Shown here: positions 1-12,666 of the stretch, one piece after another
How the letters are laid out: every line of letters begins with the position of its first letter
How positions within the stretch are numbered: position 1 is the first letter of the stretch
Source: Brachyhypopomus gauderio
Taxonomy: Eukaryota > Chordata > Actinopteri > Gymnotiformes > Hypopomidae
Direction: 5' to 3'
Length of the DNA stretch: 64,000 nt
Assembly (NCBI RefSeq): GCF_052324685.1
Contig: NC_135225.1
Span: 4,478,129-4,542,128 of the forward strand
Translations under genes and position numbers: made by a program
Notes under the pieces: generated by a model
Told to the model about the DNA's origin: nothing
Databases searched by the model: none
The model's input: only the letters and a program-made list of their open reading frames with translations

Positions 1-3000
1 GTTTATGTCCACACTCCAGTCCTTTGCATCACAGACAGTACAAGTAATATCTGATTATTATCAGTTCACAGGTCAGCCACCATCCCCCAAAAAACACAGT
101 TGAATACAGATGTCCCTACAGTTTTAGAAGAATCATAATATATCCACGGACACTCTGCAAGTGTGCCTACAAATATAACAGAATGTTCTGCTTATATTTC
201 AGTAGCTAATACATTATTTGACATGCTAACTTCATAATATACTTGCTAAGTTGTTTTACTTTGTGCTAAAGTACAATATCAAAGTGTGAAGTCATCTCCT
301 GGCAGGCTCCAAGACCTTTGAGGGCATTCCCAAACACACTGACAAGGCATTAACAAGAATTCTAATTTCACAGCAGAAGCAGCAGATGCTAGCTACCTTT
401 CAGAAGTCCAAAAATGGAAGTGCACACCAGTAATAAAGGTTTGCTATGCTATCAAGCAGCTCTAAGTACATGCACAATGTGTATGAGGAAATGATAATGG
501 CTTTAATGCCAGAGATCCATTGTTTTGCTGAACACCAAAAAAAGGCTTGCTCTGTGCTGGTCTTTGTTAACGATTAGATTCCTAGGTACCATAACTAATG
601 AAATACAGTGCACACCATTCTGTTTTCCAGAAGTTGGTTTTACAGTCCATTTTCTAAGCACCCTGCTGCTTGTCTGCACACAATCTGAATCTCGACTCAT
701 TCGAACATTCCCATGGGCTGCTGAAGTCGAGACCCAGTGCCAGTGCTCATTGTCTTGTTTTTTCTTGTTCTTTCACTTCCCCGGCCATGAAAGAGCCTCC
801 CCCAGCAGCACAGTGACCCAGTGCTGGGCCATCTGTTCCTTCACCCATCTGGTGGTCCTAGTAGGTAAAGCTTGTGTCACAGCAGAGGAGGCAGAGGAAA
901 AGACACAAAGACCCAGTTTTCACCACTTCAGTTCCACAAAAAGCCAGAAGCAGCCATCCCTGCTGGGCCAGATACCCCAGTGCCGCCCTCTCTCCGGGGT
1001 GAGCCATACATGCCAGCCTTTATCTCAGCCTATGGGACTTCCATCTTGTAATGTGTGCAACCATCCAGATGCTACTGAACCAGAGAGCTGAGCTGTGCTT
1101 TCTACAACTAGGAACAGTGTTTCTCAGAGGCCTTCTCAGTATGTATGTTTTTTCCTTTATCTTGGTTTTAAGCCCACTACAAATATCCCACCGTATGCGG
1201 GCATGAAAACGTGTTTTTTTACTCTAAATACCAAAGACATTTGAGTGTGTTATGGTTGAATTTCTCACTGAAGCCAAGGTTTGAAGTATGCTCTCCGACT
1301 ATGCGAGCTTGTACCATATCTAAGATTTATTAGTCAGACAGTGAGTGTGGTGAGACAGTTGTGAATGATTAGGATAAACTGTAAATCTGTCTCCTTGCGG
1401 GAATTATGGTTCTGGAGAAGAAAAAAACCAGCCAGTGTCTTTGAGGGACATGTAACAGATGCAAGCAGCTGGAACCATGAGCAGGTCTACTTCAGACCTT
1501 CCACGCTCCTCCTGCTGGTGCCTTTTGAAACACGACCACATACCAGGAAGAAGGAAAAGATGGATCAACTGCAGTTCAAATTTCTCAAGTTTAGATAAAT
1601 ACATCACAAAACAAGGGTATGAACTGAATCTTGTGTCAGAGACGTTGGATCATGGATAATTAATTTATTGTGTGTTTTCCTGTAAACTCATTCTGAGCAT
1701 TATTGCTGGATTATATAACAACTCAGTTGGCAAGGTGACATAAACCTCTGGCAGTGGCCTTATTTACACATCATGATGCTTGGCTTTATCTCTAAAGCTG
1801 CTGCACTAACAGGATGTATCTTGTTTCTTGTTATGTAAGTGATATGGTTCAACGAAGATTAAGAGGATATTGCTTTGGAATTGTGATCAGAACTACGTTT
1901 CCCTTTGTTGTTTTATTCTGATCACAAACCTTTATAGACAAAACACTGACAACAAGGACCAAAATGTTGTGCTAAAAGCGACATATACAAACATATTAGA
2001 GACATATTAGAGTTAAAGGAACCCATTCTTGCATATGAAAATCTATAGATTTACTGTTTAATATAAAAGGTTACGTGTAAATGCACACAACACTTCCCTT
2101 AATTCATCTGTTAATCTGACTGAAACATATGAGATTAGATGTTCACTTGCAGTGCTGCGTGGTGTATATGCCATTCAGTCCCATTTTGAATGCAAGTGAT
2201 TGGAATTTTTTTATTCTCTTTTAAATACAATGTGCATGCCATCCCAAAGTACAAATCCTATATTTTATATGCAGGAGGAACATGACCATTGATCACTGGG
2301 CCATTGCTAGATGTCTGGGGCAAATTCCACATGTGATATATGACACAGCACATTTCTTGGGTAGTGATGCTTCACTGAGTCAAACCGCAGCAAAGACACA
2401 ATATCGCCCCAAATTTGCTATCAGTGATGACAATGAAACAAATAAATGCCCCCCCCCCTGTGCTTCTTAAGCATTGTGGCATCTGCCACACCATAGAACA
2501 TGGTACATCACACAGGGTGACTTGGTCTGCCGCTTAAATCATTGTCGTTTATATTGACCGCAGCGGTTTTGCAGAGAGTTCCAATGACATTCCTGACAGA
2601 CTCTCAAGATTCTCCACTTTGTGTTCATGTTTCCGACAGTGTGGGCCGGGACCGTGCTGCTCCCTGTTCTGCCTGTAGCACACATACGTCCCGCATTACC
2701 TCATTAGAATTCCATCTAGTGCGGGAAGGTGAGAACCAAGATGTGCTGGCCCACATCAACAAAACTGTGGTCAGGTTGTTGACTGCATATATTGTTCCCA
2801 ATACGCTCGTCGAAAGGCACGAACATCGGCGATGACGGTGGGGGGGAAGAGGTGGCGTTTTTATTTGCCTTCGCAATCAAAGTCTTCTTTGATCTGTGGC
2901 GCTTGGGCCGTCTTCTGGCACGGAGAGGTGGCCGTTCCCCCATGTGTGTGATCCTGCACAGGGGCTTGTCTACACACACACGGCCTCCTCTCTGCCTGTG

Positions 3001-3200
3001 AGATAAGTAAACACAAGCGGGACCTATGCCCCTTCCACGTTTAGCCCTCTCATTTTGTCTCAGGTCCCTTGGTCTCTGGCTCAATTGACTTCATTCACCC
3101 AAGAGTCGTCACCATCAAATTGCAGTTACCATAGATCCACTGACAAAGAAAATGAAGGCTTTTTTTCTCCTTTGGACAAAGAGCAATAGTGGCAGCCTTG

Positions 3201-3289
3201 TACAGGGTCCTACACACAGGGTCATACACACAGGGTCCCACACACAGGGTCCTATGTACAGGGTCCCATGAACAGGGTCCCATGCACAG
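3201..3289. repeat. 15-bp minisatellite
   Basis: About six copies of a unit of roughly 15 bp built around ACAGGGTCC, each followed by variable TAC/CAC/CAT triplets. The copies have diverged slightly, so the array is not brand new. The minus-strand open frames across it are products of the repeat. Confidence 0.85.
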
Positions 3290-5614
3290 AGCTTCTCATC
3301 CCTCAACAGCTCCTGAACCCTAAAGCCTGAGCAGCAAAGAACCATAAATGAATCAGACTGACTGATCTAAATACAATAATCTGCAGACCACAAGAAAGAA
3401 CCTGAAATAACAATAGTTCAGCGTGTATTTACATGCTTCAGTTTTTATCATTTATATTAATCTTTTTTGGCACTTTTTGGCCTTTATCGGTGGCCTGTGA
3501 GTGGAGAGTTGTGTTACTGGTGAACAGGCCTGTCCTTCAGCCCCCGGGCCGTCAGGAGCCCCGCCCCCTCGTCAGCTCCTAACTGTAGCCGGACCCTCAT
3601 TTCCATCCCAGTCAGTGGGGCTGCAAATGAGTGCTGGGCAAAGTGTCCAGGGCAAACAGAACTGAGGCGCCCTGCGGAGAGCCCATTAGAGGGGGCAGGC
3701 CCCTCACTCTCCTCCTGCCTCACTACAACAACACAGCCCAGCGCCCACAGAGCACTCATTTGCATTCAGCCTCCTAAAAATATTTGGTCATCTGCCAGCA
3801 GAAGGACCAAGACGTAAATATTATTATTTGATTCGGCACTGATTGTTTGTGTTACTATATTGGGTTTGTTTAAGTAAATTTCTAGGAAGAGGTTGTGATC
3901 CATACTCCCTAATTTAAGCTTCCATCACAGGGATTGCTTAGATGTTTTTAATAAGAATTGCAATGCTACACAATTTGAGTTTTATCTTATCAGATAAAAC
4001 ACATCTTTCCATTAAATCCAAAATACTTAATTTTGAATTAAAAAATATTTTAAGACATTTGAATCAAATAAAATGATCAGTTATAAATATCATGTTGCTT
4101 CTTAAATGTTTTTTATGTAATAATATTACTCTTAATGAATTATTCATAATGAATCATTATTCACTCTATAACCTCACTCAAACATTGTGTCCTAGCAGTT
4201 GCACACGTGAGGTTGTATGGCAGTCGTAAATATCTTGGTGAATTTTGACACTAATCAGACATTTCAAGAGTCCAGACTCTCCTGAGGACTACACTGCTAC
4301 ACTTTTCAATCTCCAGTTCACTGGAGGGTGAAAAGTACTCAAGTTATCTAAATGTTTTATTTGCAAACAGGAAAAAAGAGGACTTTGCTTTACTTTGTCA
4401 AATGCTCAGAGCGGGCACTGGAGTTGAGTGTTTTGATTTGACGAGGACTGGCCAGCTGCCTTGTGGTCTGGAGCTTGAGCGGGTCTGCAAGGAACTCCAA
4501 CACTCCCCGTGCAGGTCTGGAGACAACTAGGCTGGGTAAAACCCCATCAAGCCCCATGAGTGTTGCTGATAACACCTCTGTCTCTCATTCGCTTTGACCC
4601 CAGGGTTACTTCTCTCAGGAGTGTTGACCAGCAAGGACCATCATGCAGGACTTAGATGTGCAGGGGGTGATCTGAGACCAGCCTCACACTTCATTGTAAA
4701 TGGCATTTCCCTCATTAAAGGCAGATGATAACCAGAACAGTTAATGAGCTTTAATCCAGAGTTGCCAAAGAGTATCACATTACAATGACTCTTGGCAACA
4801 CTTTCTCCTAAAGTTATTTCAAATGCATTGATGATATAAAATTACTTAAATGCAATGATTTATTCCTGGCATTTCACTCCTTTGGAAGACATTTTAAAGC
4901 ATTAAAAGCAGAATAATTTGACTCATAATCATTATATTAGCTGGTCTAGTCTCTATTTTAAAAGGAAAAGAAAAGCATACATTGCAAAGCAAATATCTAT
5001 TAACAGATCCTGAGCTGCTTTATGTCACACAAAAGACAAAAAAAAACATTATAAAGGAAAGTGGAGGTTTAATATGGTATGAAGGCCTTTTCACTGGCCT
5101 ATATTACCACTGAAAGTTAACAAATCAAAGGATTATTTTTAAAACCAACTGCAAACATTCACGAGTTACCATCAGAGAGTAAAATCTTTTAAAAAAGCAC
5201 TTTGACTTTCCATCATGTGTTCCAGACTAGTCATACTAGCAGGTTATCAGCCCAGATCTCCTGCTAAACATTTAAGTTTCATATTAGAGCGCACAGATGC
5301 TTAACGGGGCTAAATAAGTCCCACTGTGTTTGTTAGACATGGTTGGGGTTGTTTAACAAAGCACATGAGACCGCACTGTGCAAAACTAACATTCCACAAT
5401 TGTTACATTGAAGGATAACATTCAGAGATTGCAGTAAACTTTTTACCAGTGACTTTTTTCCTGCCAAAGCTGCAGCTGTGATGACACACATTTGCCTTGG
5501 TCTTTGGGTCAGCATATGGCTACAGTGTTCAACCATGAGTGAGCCGCGGAAGCTACAGGACAGTGTGTGGACAGGAGGACGTCTCCTCTTTTCAACATCA
5601 GTACCAAATAATCA

Positions 5615-5646
5615 CTAACCCTAACCCTAACCCTAACCCTAACCCT
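5615..5646. repeat. Interstitial telomeric repeat (CTAACC)5
   Basis: Five uninterrupted copies of the vertebrate telomere hexamer (C-rich strand) lie in ordinary intergenic DNA. The block is far too short for a chromosome end and is flanked by unique sequence. Short arrays like this are usually explained by insertion at a repaired double-strand break. Confidence 0.9.
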
Positions 5647-6437
5647 TAAAAAATGAAAACAAGTCAAAACAGACACACACACAAACAGCTATTTTTCTCT
5701 TAAAACAGTCACTCAATATAGAAATTACAATTATACTGAAGTGCAAACAGATTGTCTTTTAGTCAAACAGCAAATGCTTTTGGGATTTTACATTTTGTAA
5801 TGATTTGACTGTGAATGCTGTTCTGTCTGCAGCACTAATAAGATTTAAATCCAAGCAATCCTCTGTAGTAACTTCTTGGGAAGGGATGAGTGACTCTGGG
5901 CCGGTGGGCCGATTCAGACTGACTTTACTCTCCTCTCCTAGTGTAGGAGAGAGGCTTGGCAGACCACACTCGCCCTCCTGGAAACTGATCTCACATCTGC
6001 GTCCTGTTATACATCCTAATCCCCCTCCTCTTCCCTTCCCTCTCATCGCCACTGGGCTCAAATGAAACTGGCAGGCCTAATGGAAAGTCCTAGCCCAATC
6101 TAATGTGTAATGGTTTTTAAACCCAGGGTCCTTCCTTTACACTTACGATCAACCTTTGTCCGAAATCCTATTTTGTCAGTTTGCCACAGCAGGTGATGAG
6201 GTATATTTCCAAACGCTTTTATGCAGAACCTGAGTGCAGATTACAGTGAAATGCTTCAGTCGTGGCTTTAGCAAATGTCTTCGTAGTGGTGTGTCAGTGA
6301 AATTCAGCCAGACATGTAAATGACACTGGAAACTGTTTAATGCAAAACGAAGACAGAGCACAAAATGTTCTGATTTGGAGATAAAATAGATGTGTTAAAT
6401 CAGTTTCAGGCTCTACCTACAGATGCAAAGTGGACTT

Positions 6438-6444
6438 TATAAAA
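6438..6444 (+). promoter_or_regulatory. Candidate TATA box of cxcl12
   Basis: TATAAAA lies 231 bp upstream of the cxcl12 start codon. If it is used, transcription would begin near 6468 and the 5'UTR would be about 200 nt without an intron. No other core promoter element is obvious, so this is a positional guess. Confidence 0.35.
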
Positions 6445-6674
6445 CCCCAATCAAAGTTTCAACACGGTTTTAGAGACAATAATAGTTTGACTTGATCCCA
6501 GACATGTGTGCTTGTAATGCCAGCTAACAAATCATCGACGGAACACCCACTTTCACCCTCAGAAAGGGGGCAGGTACCGCTGTCGAGTTGCGGATTTAAC
6601 AAAAGGACACCGTTACTGCGTTGTGACAGTTCATTCTGGATTCTACGTCGTGCGGATCTCTCCACACATGCAAC

Positions 6675-6741
6675 ATGGATCTGAAAGTGATCGTAATTGC
6701 GGCGCTGATAACGGTGACAATGTATGGGTCCGTTTCACAAG
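6675..6741 (+). CDS. cxcl12a: cxcl12 coding exon 1 (signal peptide)
   Basis: The first ATG is at 6675 in the context CAACATGG and begins MDLKVIV. The exon encodes 22 codons plus one base of the alanine before the mature N-terminus. The donor is G|GTGAGT at 6742. Using this start gives a signal peptide of normal length, 23 residues. Confidence 0.93.
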
Positions 6742-7702
6742 GTGAGTTACTTTGCAGTCTCTTATATGGAAAGGGAGTGTGCGCAATTGCACACATTATG
6801 CCGCCAAAAGTTTGATAAAAAATAAATAGTAACTTTATAAAACTGTTTACACATAAAAAAGAAAAAAAATCAGCAATTCGGTTACATAGTAATTTTATTT
6901 ATTTAGACCTATTTTATGAACCCTTATTTATGGTGATGATCGTTGTGTATTTGTAATTCTTGGGAACCAAATTTGAACCAAGAAAATTTTTTACCTTTCA
7001 TGATGTTTTATTATTATTTTTTTACTTTCAATTCCATCGAATCTCCCTTTTTAATGTAATATTTATTTTGCGGATTTTGCAACTTGTGTAACGTGTTGGG
7101 ACATCATCCTCACACGCATCATGCGATCGACATGAGCAGAGCCCGCTTTCGGGGCGCTGATTAACGTGTGTATTTGTAACCCTTTTTGTTTTTATTTAAT
7201 TACCCGCAAATTAGGGGATAAAAAACAACAGCAGAGATAGCGCCAGTCTGTAGTTCATTCAAACAAAAGCGCCCAGTCCCTATCGCCTGTCTTTTAGCAT
7301 CACAATAGAGAGAGATTACCTGACAGGCGTTTGCAATTTTTAAGTAATCTAATAAGGTGCTGGAGTGAATGGCATGTAGTTCTCACCCCGGACTCAGTGA
7401 GTGGGCGATGTCCGTTTGGGTTTACAAGCCTACAGCATTGGAGCAGCACTGGTCACGTAGGATGAAATGAAAAGCTGCTTGATCTGATGCCTTCGTTCAT
7501 AAAACTGTTGTGAAGAAATAAAACATTTGGATAGCAGCCCACGACTTTCTGCTCCTAGCAGAAAGACCATTAACTACACACCCCCTGAAGCTAAGTATTA
7601 CACAGTGGAGAACTGATTTTCTAGCATTTTAAGTTAACCTGTCATCAATTTCCATAAACATCGAACTTTCAAAATAAACAATAATAGAAGTATTAAAAGT
7701 GG

Positions 7703-7753
<51 letters not shown>

Positions 7754-7831
7754 GATTGCCCTGAATGTGAACTTGAAAATGGCTTTTCCGTTTCCGTTTC
7801 ACTCACTGCGCAATCTACATTTGGATGCATT

Positions 7832-7917
<86 letters not shown>

Positions 7918-8682
7918 GCAGTTGTTTTAAAATAGATTGGAATAATTTTTATGATTGGTGGGATTCCTATTAAAAGATGTTTTTCAAAAGCCTTCATAAA
8001 GGGTTTCCTCTCTGTATCTCTCTTCTTCTCTGCTCCTGTACAGCCAAGCCCATCAGTCTGGTTGAGAGGTGCTGGTGTCGTTCTACTGTGAACACAGTGC
8101 CACAGAGGAACATCCGTGAGCTTAAATTCGTCCACACACCCAACTGCCACTTCCAAGTCATGTGAGTATCTTCTACAGTGTTTTTCTCACGCACTCATCC
8201 ATCCTGGCCCTGCACTGCTTCACGGGGGGTGTCTTATCAAACTCTTTACCCGTCAATGCACACCATCAATCTCCCACTGCTGAAGGAGCATTGAATGGTG
8301 CCAGAACCGGCCTCCCCTGTCTGGCATTGTGCTGTGGAACAAGCTCTCACAATCAGACACATGTAGAGGAAATGCTACGGGTGGCGGGGGGCTTCCAGCC
8401 CTGGATGGAGCCTTGTTCTATTCTATGGAAGACGTAAGGATCCAAAAGACGTTTTCTTGAAGTGATTTTTCACCAGTTATGACCGCTGAACTTTTCCTAC
8501 GTCATTTCCATAAAAGCCTTTCCATACTGTTGACAGGAGTAATACATATCTCCAGTTTACACCAGAGATGAGTTTAATGCTTGTAACACAGAGGAAGTTA
8601 TAGTAACATAACAGCAAAAACTACAAAACCACATTTCACCAGTACACAAATTCGAGGGTTCTGTGAAGGGTGATTTAGGGGG

Positions 8683-8726
<44 letters not shown>

Positions 8727-11538
8727 CAAAGTTGACACAGGAATTATCATGAAGTCCCCCGAGTACAGATCAGACCCGAAACGGTGCTGTTGAGTGAAGC
8801 TGGTAACATTATATGACAAGGTTTCTGTCGACCTTCACTTGCTGTGGAGTAATTACTGCCTGCTGTCCCACAGTCCTGACAGTCCTGCCCCACAGTCCTG
8901 ACTAGGACAACCTAGAACACTGAGGTCCTGATACACTGCTGAGAAAGTGGAGGACATCAGAGCATTGCGTAGATTTTGTGAAGGAAGCAGATAATAGTCA
9001 TGATGGACAAATGTTTGAACCGTTACTGCTTCTTTGTTAATTGGCACGCAGTTATTGCATTTTTTTTAAGTTAATGGGTTTTAAGCTTTTGATGAAGGAG
9101 AATCTTGTGAAGTTACCTGATGAGTGTTTACTTCACAAATTGCTGTGAGGTGGTTTGGATAACAGCTCCTAACACATGCCTTTGTCATGACTGTGTGACT
9201 TCCATGACTCATTTGAACCTTAGATTTAAAGCATGGGGTTCAGTAACATGTTTGAACATACCTCCCTAACTTTGTTTAAGAAGATAAGTGTGATAAGTGT
9301 GTATTTAGGTCACCAATCTAAAACTTCCATGTGCTAAGAAACTAGAGGTCAGTGATTGTCTTTATGGATTAAGATTTAATTACTTTGTGATTACTATTGG
9401 CACAAAACGTGAAGAAAGCAACAAACTCTGTTTACCACTAAACCTGTTACCACACAATGACTAGAATTGCACTTTGTAGCTTACTTTATGTAGACACACA
9501 ATTATCCAGTTAAAACAATTTAAAACTAGCATTTAAATAATCGATTGTTTGCAGCCTGAAAAGAAGTGGTTAACATCTAGTTAAGCGAGATATACACACA
9601 AATCTGACTAAAACCTCTGTAATTCGCAGCACTTCCTAAAGGCATAGGAGGGTCCACAGTCTGACGGTCTGTCAAGGGAATTTGGAAAAGAGACAAAGGG
9701 GGTAGAAAATAGCAGTAGTTGAATATCACTTACCCTGGGAGGGTAACGGGCGGAAAGGAACTGCCTCCCCGAGCTCCTCACCCTGCTCCTTCACGCTCCC
9801 TTTCCCGCGTGTCATTGTGTGGTTAATGCCGACTATCACATATCTATTGTGCTGCATTCCCAGTTCCTTCACAATAGGCAGCCCGATGCTTCAAAAGGAA
9901 CATCATCAAACGGCCTGTGCAGTTCCATGGCTGAGCCGTATGGGCGAGTGACTATTAATAAGACGTCTAACCATTTTTCTGGTCTGTTTTCTTCGCAGTG
10001 CCAAGCTGAAGAACAATAAGGAGGTGTGCATTAATCCTGAAACCAAATGGCTCCAGCAGTACCTGAAGAATGCCCTTGAAAAGTAAGAAGAAAAACTCTT
10101 TAGACAAGCACAAGCACTACTGCCATGTGTCCCTCGGCATGTAACCAATCAGATCTAAGGTTCTCACATATGGAACTGCAAATGTACAATTTATTTATTT
10201 TTTGATCTACACATTCCAAAACATCATATGTTTCTAAAAATGACTCATGCACAGTTTTAACATTTAAAAAGCTAATTGAAGAGACACTGGTATTTCCCTA
10301 TTTCCTGTTTCTCCCATATATCCCTAACGTGCAGGCAATCCCTTGCCGTTGTGCTTTATGGTCCTAAACCCTGACTTTATTCTTCCAGTGGAGCTGTGAA
10401 GTGTGTATACTTTTGGTTGCTGAACATAATTTTAATTCTTACCAGCCCTTGTAACTTACTAATGCAAAGCATGTTCTCCCACTGTGGTCTTGGCTTAAAA
10501 CCAGACTGATGCTGATCATAAATCAAACATCCCTGCTATGGTCACTTTGGATCATGCAGCTAACATGGAATTCACCTATTTTTAATGTAACATCTTCTGA
10601 AAAGTGGAATAGGCGATGCCTCTTTTCATTTGTTCTTGAAGTTGTGCCATTTTCTGCTGCCTTCATCGGGCACATGGTTAGGGCTTTTGTGAGCTGCTGA
10701 GCAGTACCGGGTCTGCGCTGGCGCACACCGATGTCTAATTGGATTGCATGCTGTACACATACGTGCCATATAAAAGACAGAGAGGCGTGAACAGTCCGTT
10801 CTACAGAACAAAACAGCCGTGGCTTGAGGTGGACAATGTCTCTGCAGGACAGAAGGCCTGTGAACAGCTGCAAGGCACAGATGAGCCCACACTGTGAGCT
10901 CTATTGGGAATATGATTTAGTATGGGAAAGGGAAGATGGACATCTGATGAAAAAATCTGGTACATCTCTGTTGAGATATCACCCATTCAGCTCTCTGATC
11001 ACTAGTTTTTTTAACGGACTAGATTCTCTGCTCACAGGACTGCTGGACTGCACAGTGCAATGTGTCTTATGTCTTGTTGGGAAACACAAAACTCTTGTAT
11101 AATGAGCTACCTATGTGATTAAAAGCACAAACTGCCTATAAAACACGCTGACATGCCTGTTGCAGAGTATGGCCTGGAGCAGATATTTGGCTCCAAGTTC
11201 TAAGTGCTTTCACAGAGAGAGTTTGGCAGAGCGTTAAATGGTCCTGCTTCCCATCAAATGTCACTTTGGGCTAAAGAATCAGAACTCATTCAGAAGCAAC
11301 TCACGGTCATTAATCACACCGTGCTGCATGCTCACTATCGCTGAGATCTGCTTGGCTCAGGCATTTTGGGAGGAAACAGCAGAAAACGTCCAGACCGTCC
11401 ATATGAAACAACTCAGCTTTAATCTGCTTCCCTCTTTGCAGCCTACTGTTGATTTCAGGGCTTCATTTCAGTCTCACCCTAAATGCATTTCTCTCTCTTT
11501 TTGCCGGCAGGATGAAGAAGGCCAAACAGGTGAACTGA
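6675..11538 (+). CDS. cxcl12a: C-X-C motif chemokine 12 (SDF-1), probably Cxcl12a; 4 coding exons
   Basis: Coding exons are 6675-6741, 8044-8161, 9999-10082 and 11511-11538; they join in frame to 98 aa. Residues 1-23 are a hydrophobic signal peptide (MDLKVIVIAAL...SQA). The mature chain starts KPISLVERCWC, which is the CXCL12 N-terminus that activates the receptor CXCR4. The four cysteines are C32, C34 (CXC), C57 and C72. The C-terminal helix carries KWLQQYLKNALEK, and exon 4 adds the basic tail MKKAKQVN. The protein is secreted, binds Cxcr4 and Ackr3, and guides germ cells, lateral line and other migrating cells in fish. All three introns are GT-AG. The residues RSTVNTVPQRNIRELKF resemble zebrafish Cxcl12a more than Cxcl12b from memory, so the a/b call is less certain than the family. 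No other gene lies within 30 kb downstream. Confidence 0.95.
7706..7753. repeat. (ATT)n microsatellite
   Basis: About 16 pure ATT/TTA triplets in cxcl12 intron 1. Confidence 0.95.
7835..7916. repeat. (AT)n microsatellite
   Basis: About 40 AT dinucleotides, broken once near the right end, 128 bp before the acceptor of cxcl12 exon 2. The array is self-complementary and may extrude as a cruciform. Confidence 0.95.
8044..8161 (+). CDS. cxcl12a: cxcl12 coding exon 2 (CXC motif and first strands)
   Basis: The acceptor is TGTACAG at 8037-8043 and the donor GTGAGT at 8162. The exon encodes KPISLVERCWC through TPNCHFQV, which holds the receptor-triggering N-terminus, the CXC pair and the third cysteine. 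The exon ends two bases into an isoleucine codon. Confidence 0.95.
8162..9998 (+). other. cxcl12 intron 2
   Basis: GT-AG intron of 1.84 kb. It contains a CA microsatellite at 8684-8728 and a small direct repeat of CAGTCCTGAC around 8872-8903. No gene is seen in it. Confidence 0.85.
8684..8728. repeat. (CA)n microsatellite
   Basis: About 22 CA dinucleotides with one CG interruption, in cxcl12 intron 2. Confidence 0.95.
9999..10082 (+). CDS. cxcl12a: cxcl12 coding exon 3 (C-terminal helix)
   Basis: The acceptor is CTTCGCAG ending at 9998. The exon encodes AKLKNNKEVCINPETKW and the helix that follows. The donor GTAAGA at 10083 overlaps an in-frame TAA at 10084-10086, so an unspliced or polyadenylated message would end in ...NALEK, 90 aa, like the mammalian alpha isoform. 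Confidence 0.95.
10083..11510 (+). other. cxcl12 intron 3
   Basis: GT-AG intron of 1.43 kb. If it is retained, translation stops at its second base triplet (10084-10086). A message ending here would need a poly(A) signal inside the intron; I see no AATAAA in it. Confidence 0.8.
11511..11538 (+). CDS. cxcl12a: cxcl12 coding exon 4 (basic C-terminal tail)
   Basis: The pyrimidine-rich acceptor TTTTTGCCGGCAG ends at 11510. The first base completes the lysine codon, and the exon then encodes MKKAKQVN and TGA. The added lysines correspond in position to the extra tail of beta-type isoforms and would raise heparan sulfate binding. Confidence 0.88.
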
Positions 11539-11622
11539 GGAACAAGCTGGATGCCAAGCCAGTTTGTCAGCCCACCACCACAGATATGTACCACACTCTC
11601 TTCTGGCATGCTTGCTGATCCA

Positions 11623-11629
11623 GCACTTA
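11623..11629 (+). promoter_or_regulatory. Candidate miR-430 site in cxcl12 3'UTR
   Basis: GCACTTA lies 85 nt after the stop codon. It contains GCACTT, the seed match reported for zebrafish miR-430. Zebrafish cxcl12a is a known miR-430 target during germ-cell migration, so a site in the orthologue is expected. The seed match alone does not prove use. Confidence 0.5.
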
Positions 11630-12660
11630 CTCGGCCAAACATCCACCTCTCTGAGTGACTCAGAGAACGGCACACCAAACCACCGTCACAAACTCCGTCA
11701 CCGCTATAGGCACCTCCTATGTTAGTGTAATGTGCAATTATATATGTATGAGTGTGTTTTTTATACATATGGTATGTATATACAATGTTTTATATCAACG
11801 TTATACAGTAAAGAGCTATTTTTGGAGTTGTGTTTGCTCCTTGCCTGTGTGTTGTAATGAGTTAGGCAGCACTGGATGAACTGGTGAAGAGTTTGGAGCA
11901 AACATCCAAAACTGCAGACACTTGTGATTTTCACTTTTCACCACATGACAAGAAGGAAAAGCCGTAAATGTGGTGCAGAGCAGTATATGACACAAACCTT
12001 TACAGCACACAGAGGAAAGGGACCTGGCGTTCACATTCATTTTAGCATTGTTTTTAAATAATCCATATCTTACATTTTTGTAACACTGCATATTGCATGA
12101 GTCATATTATACAAATATGTATCAAAAGTGAAAAGTTGCTTGTTTTTTTGTCCGGCGATAAATAGGGTTTTATTTTTATGCAGATGTAAACCAGTAGCAG
12201 AGTACAAAAGCATTGAACAAAACTTTATGAATGTATGTACATGGTGCCCAACAGCATTAATACGAGAAAGATCATTTAAAATTGTAACCACATGAGATAA
12301 GAAACTCACCATAACCAGAAAACAATACAGTGCAACTTAAAAAAAAAATCATGTTCATGTATTAATAGTTTGATACAAAAATAAGTAAAACGTATTAGAT
12401 GTAGGACTATTATTGACATTAAAGAGGTAGAGTTTTAAAAATGATAAATACTATCACTAAAAGTTTAGAAATGCACAGTATTTATTTCATTCAGTTGTAG
12501 ACATTACAAATCTGTTTTCCACAAACTTAGTGACTACTTCACATTCACTGTTCTGCGGCTGGAAATAGTACATAGAACGAAGGCTTAAAATTATTGAATG
12601 CAATGAACAACAAATTTTCTAACCACAATCAAGCACTTTCATGCAATACGTCATTGTGAA

Positions 12661-12666
12661 AATAAA
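12661..12666 (+). terminator. Candidate poly(A) signal of cxcl12
   Basis: The hexamer is AATAAA, followed by a T-rich stretch (GATATTTTCTG). It is the first canonical hexamer after the stop codon. Confidence 0.45.

Larger units (their letters stand above)
1..6430. other. Intergenic DNA upstream of cxcl12, no gene seen
   Basis: I see no reading frame here with recognisable protein similarity or convincing splice structure. Open frames are short and have ordinary AT-rich composition. The stretch holds a 15-bp minisatellite near 3200 and a short telomere-like array near 5615, listed separately. Distal enhancers of cxcl12 could lie here but cannot be recognised without cross-species alignment. 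Confidence 0.6.
6742..8043 (+). other. cxcl12 intron 1
   Basis: GT-AG intron of 1.3 kb. It contains an ATT trinucleotide array and a long AT dinucleotide array close to its 3' end. No other gene is seen in it. Confidence 0.85.
11539..12666 (+). other. cxcl12 3' untranslated region (end inferred)
   Basis: This follows the TGA of exon 4. The first clear canonical poly(A) signal is AATAAA at 12661-12666, giving a 3'UTR of at least 1.1 kb. A longer form cannot be excluded. GCACTT heptamers and hexamers that fit the miR-430 seed match lie at 11623, 12633 and 12707. Confidence 0.55.

Noticed and set aside
5615..5646. Chromosome end
   Set aside because: Only five telomere units, with unique sequence on both sides.
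7835..8156. Frame encoding a long YIYI run on the minus strand
   Set aside because: It is the translation of the AT dinucleotide array and the complement of cxcl12 exon 2.
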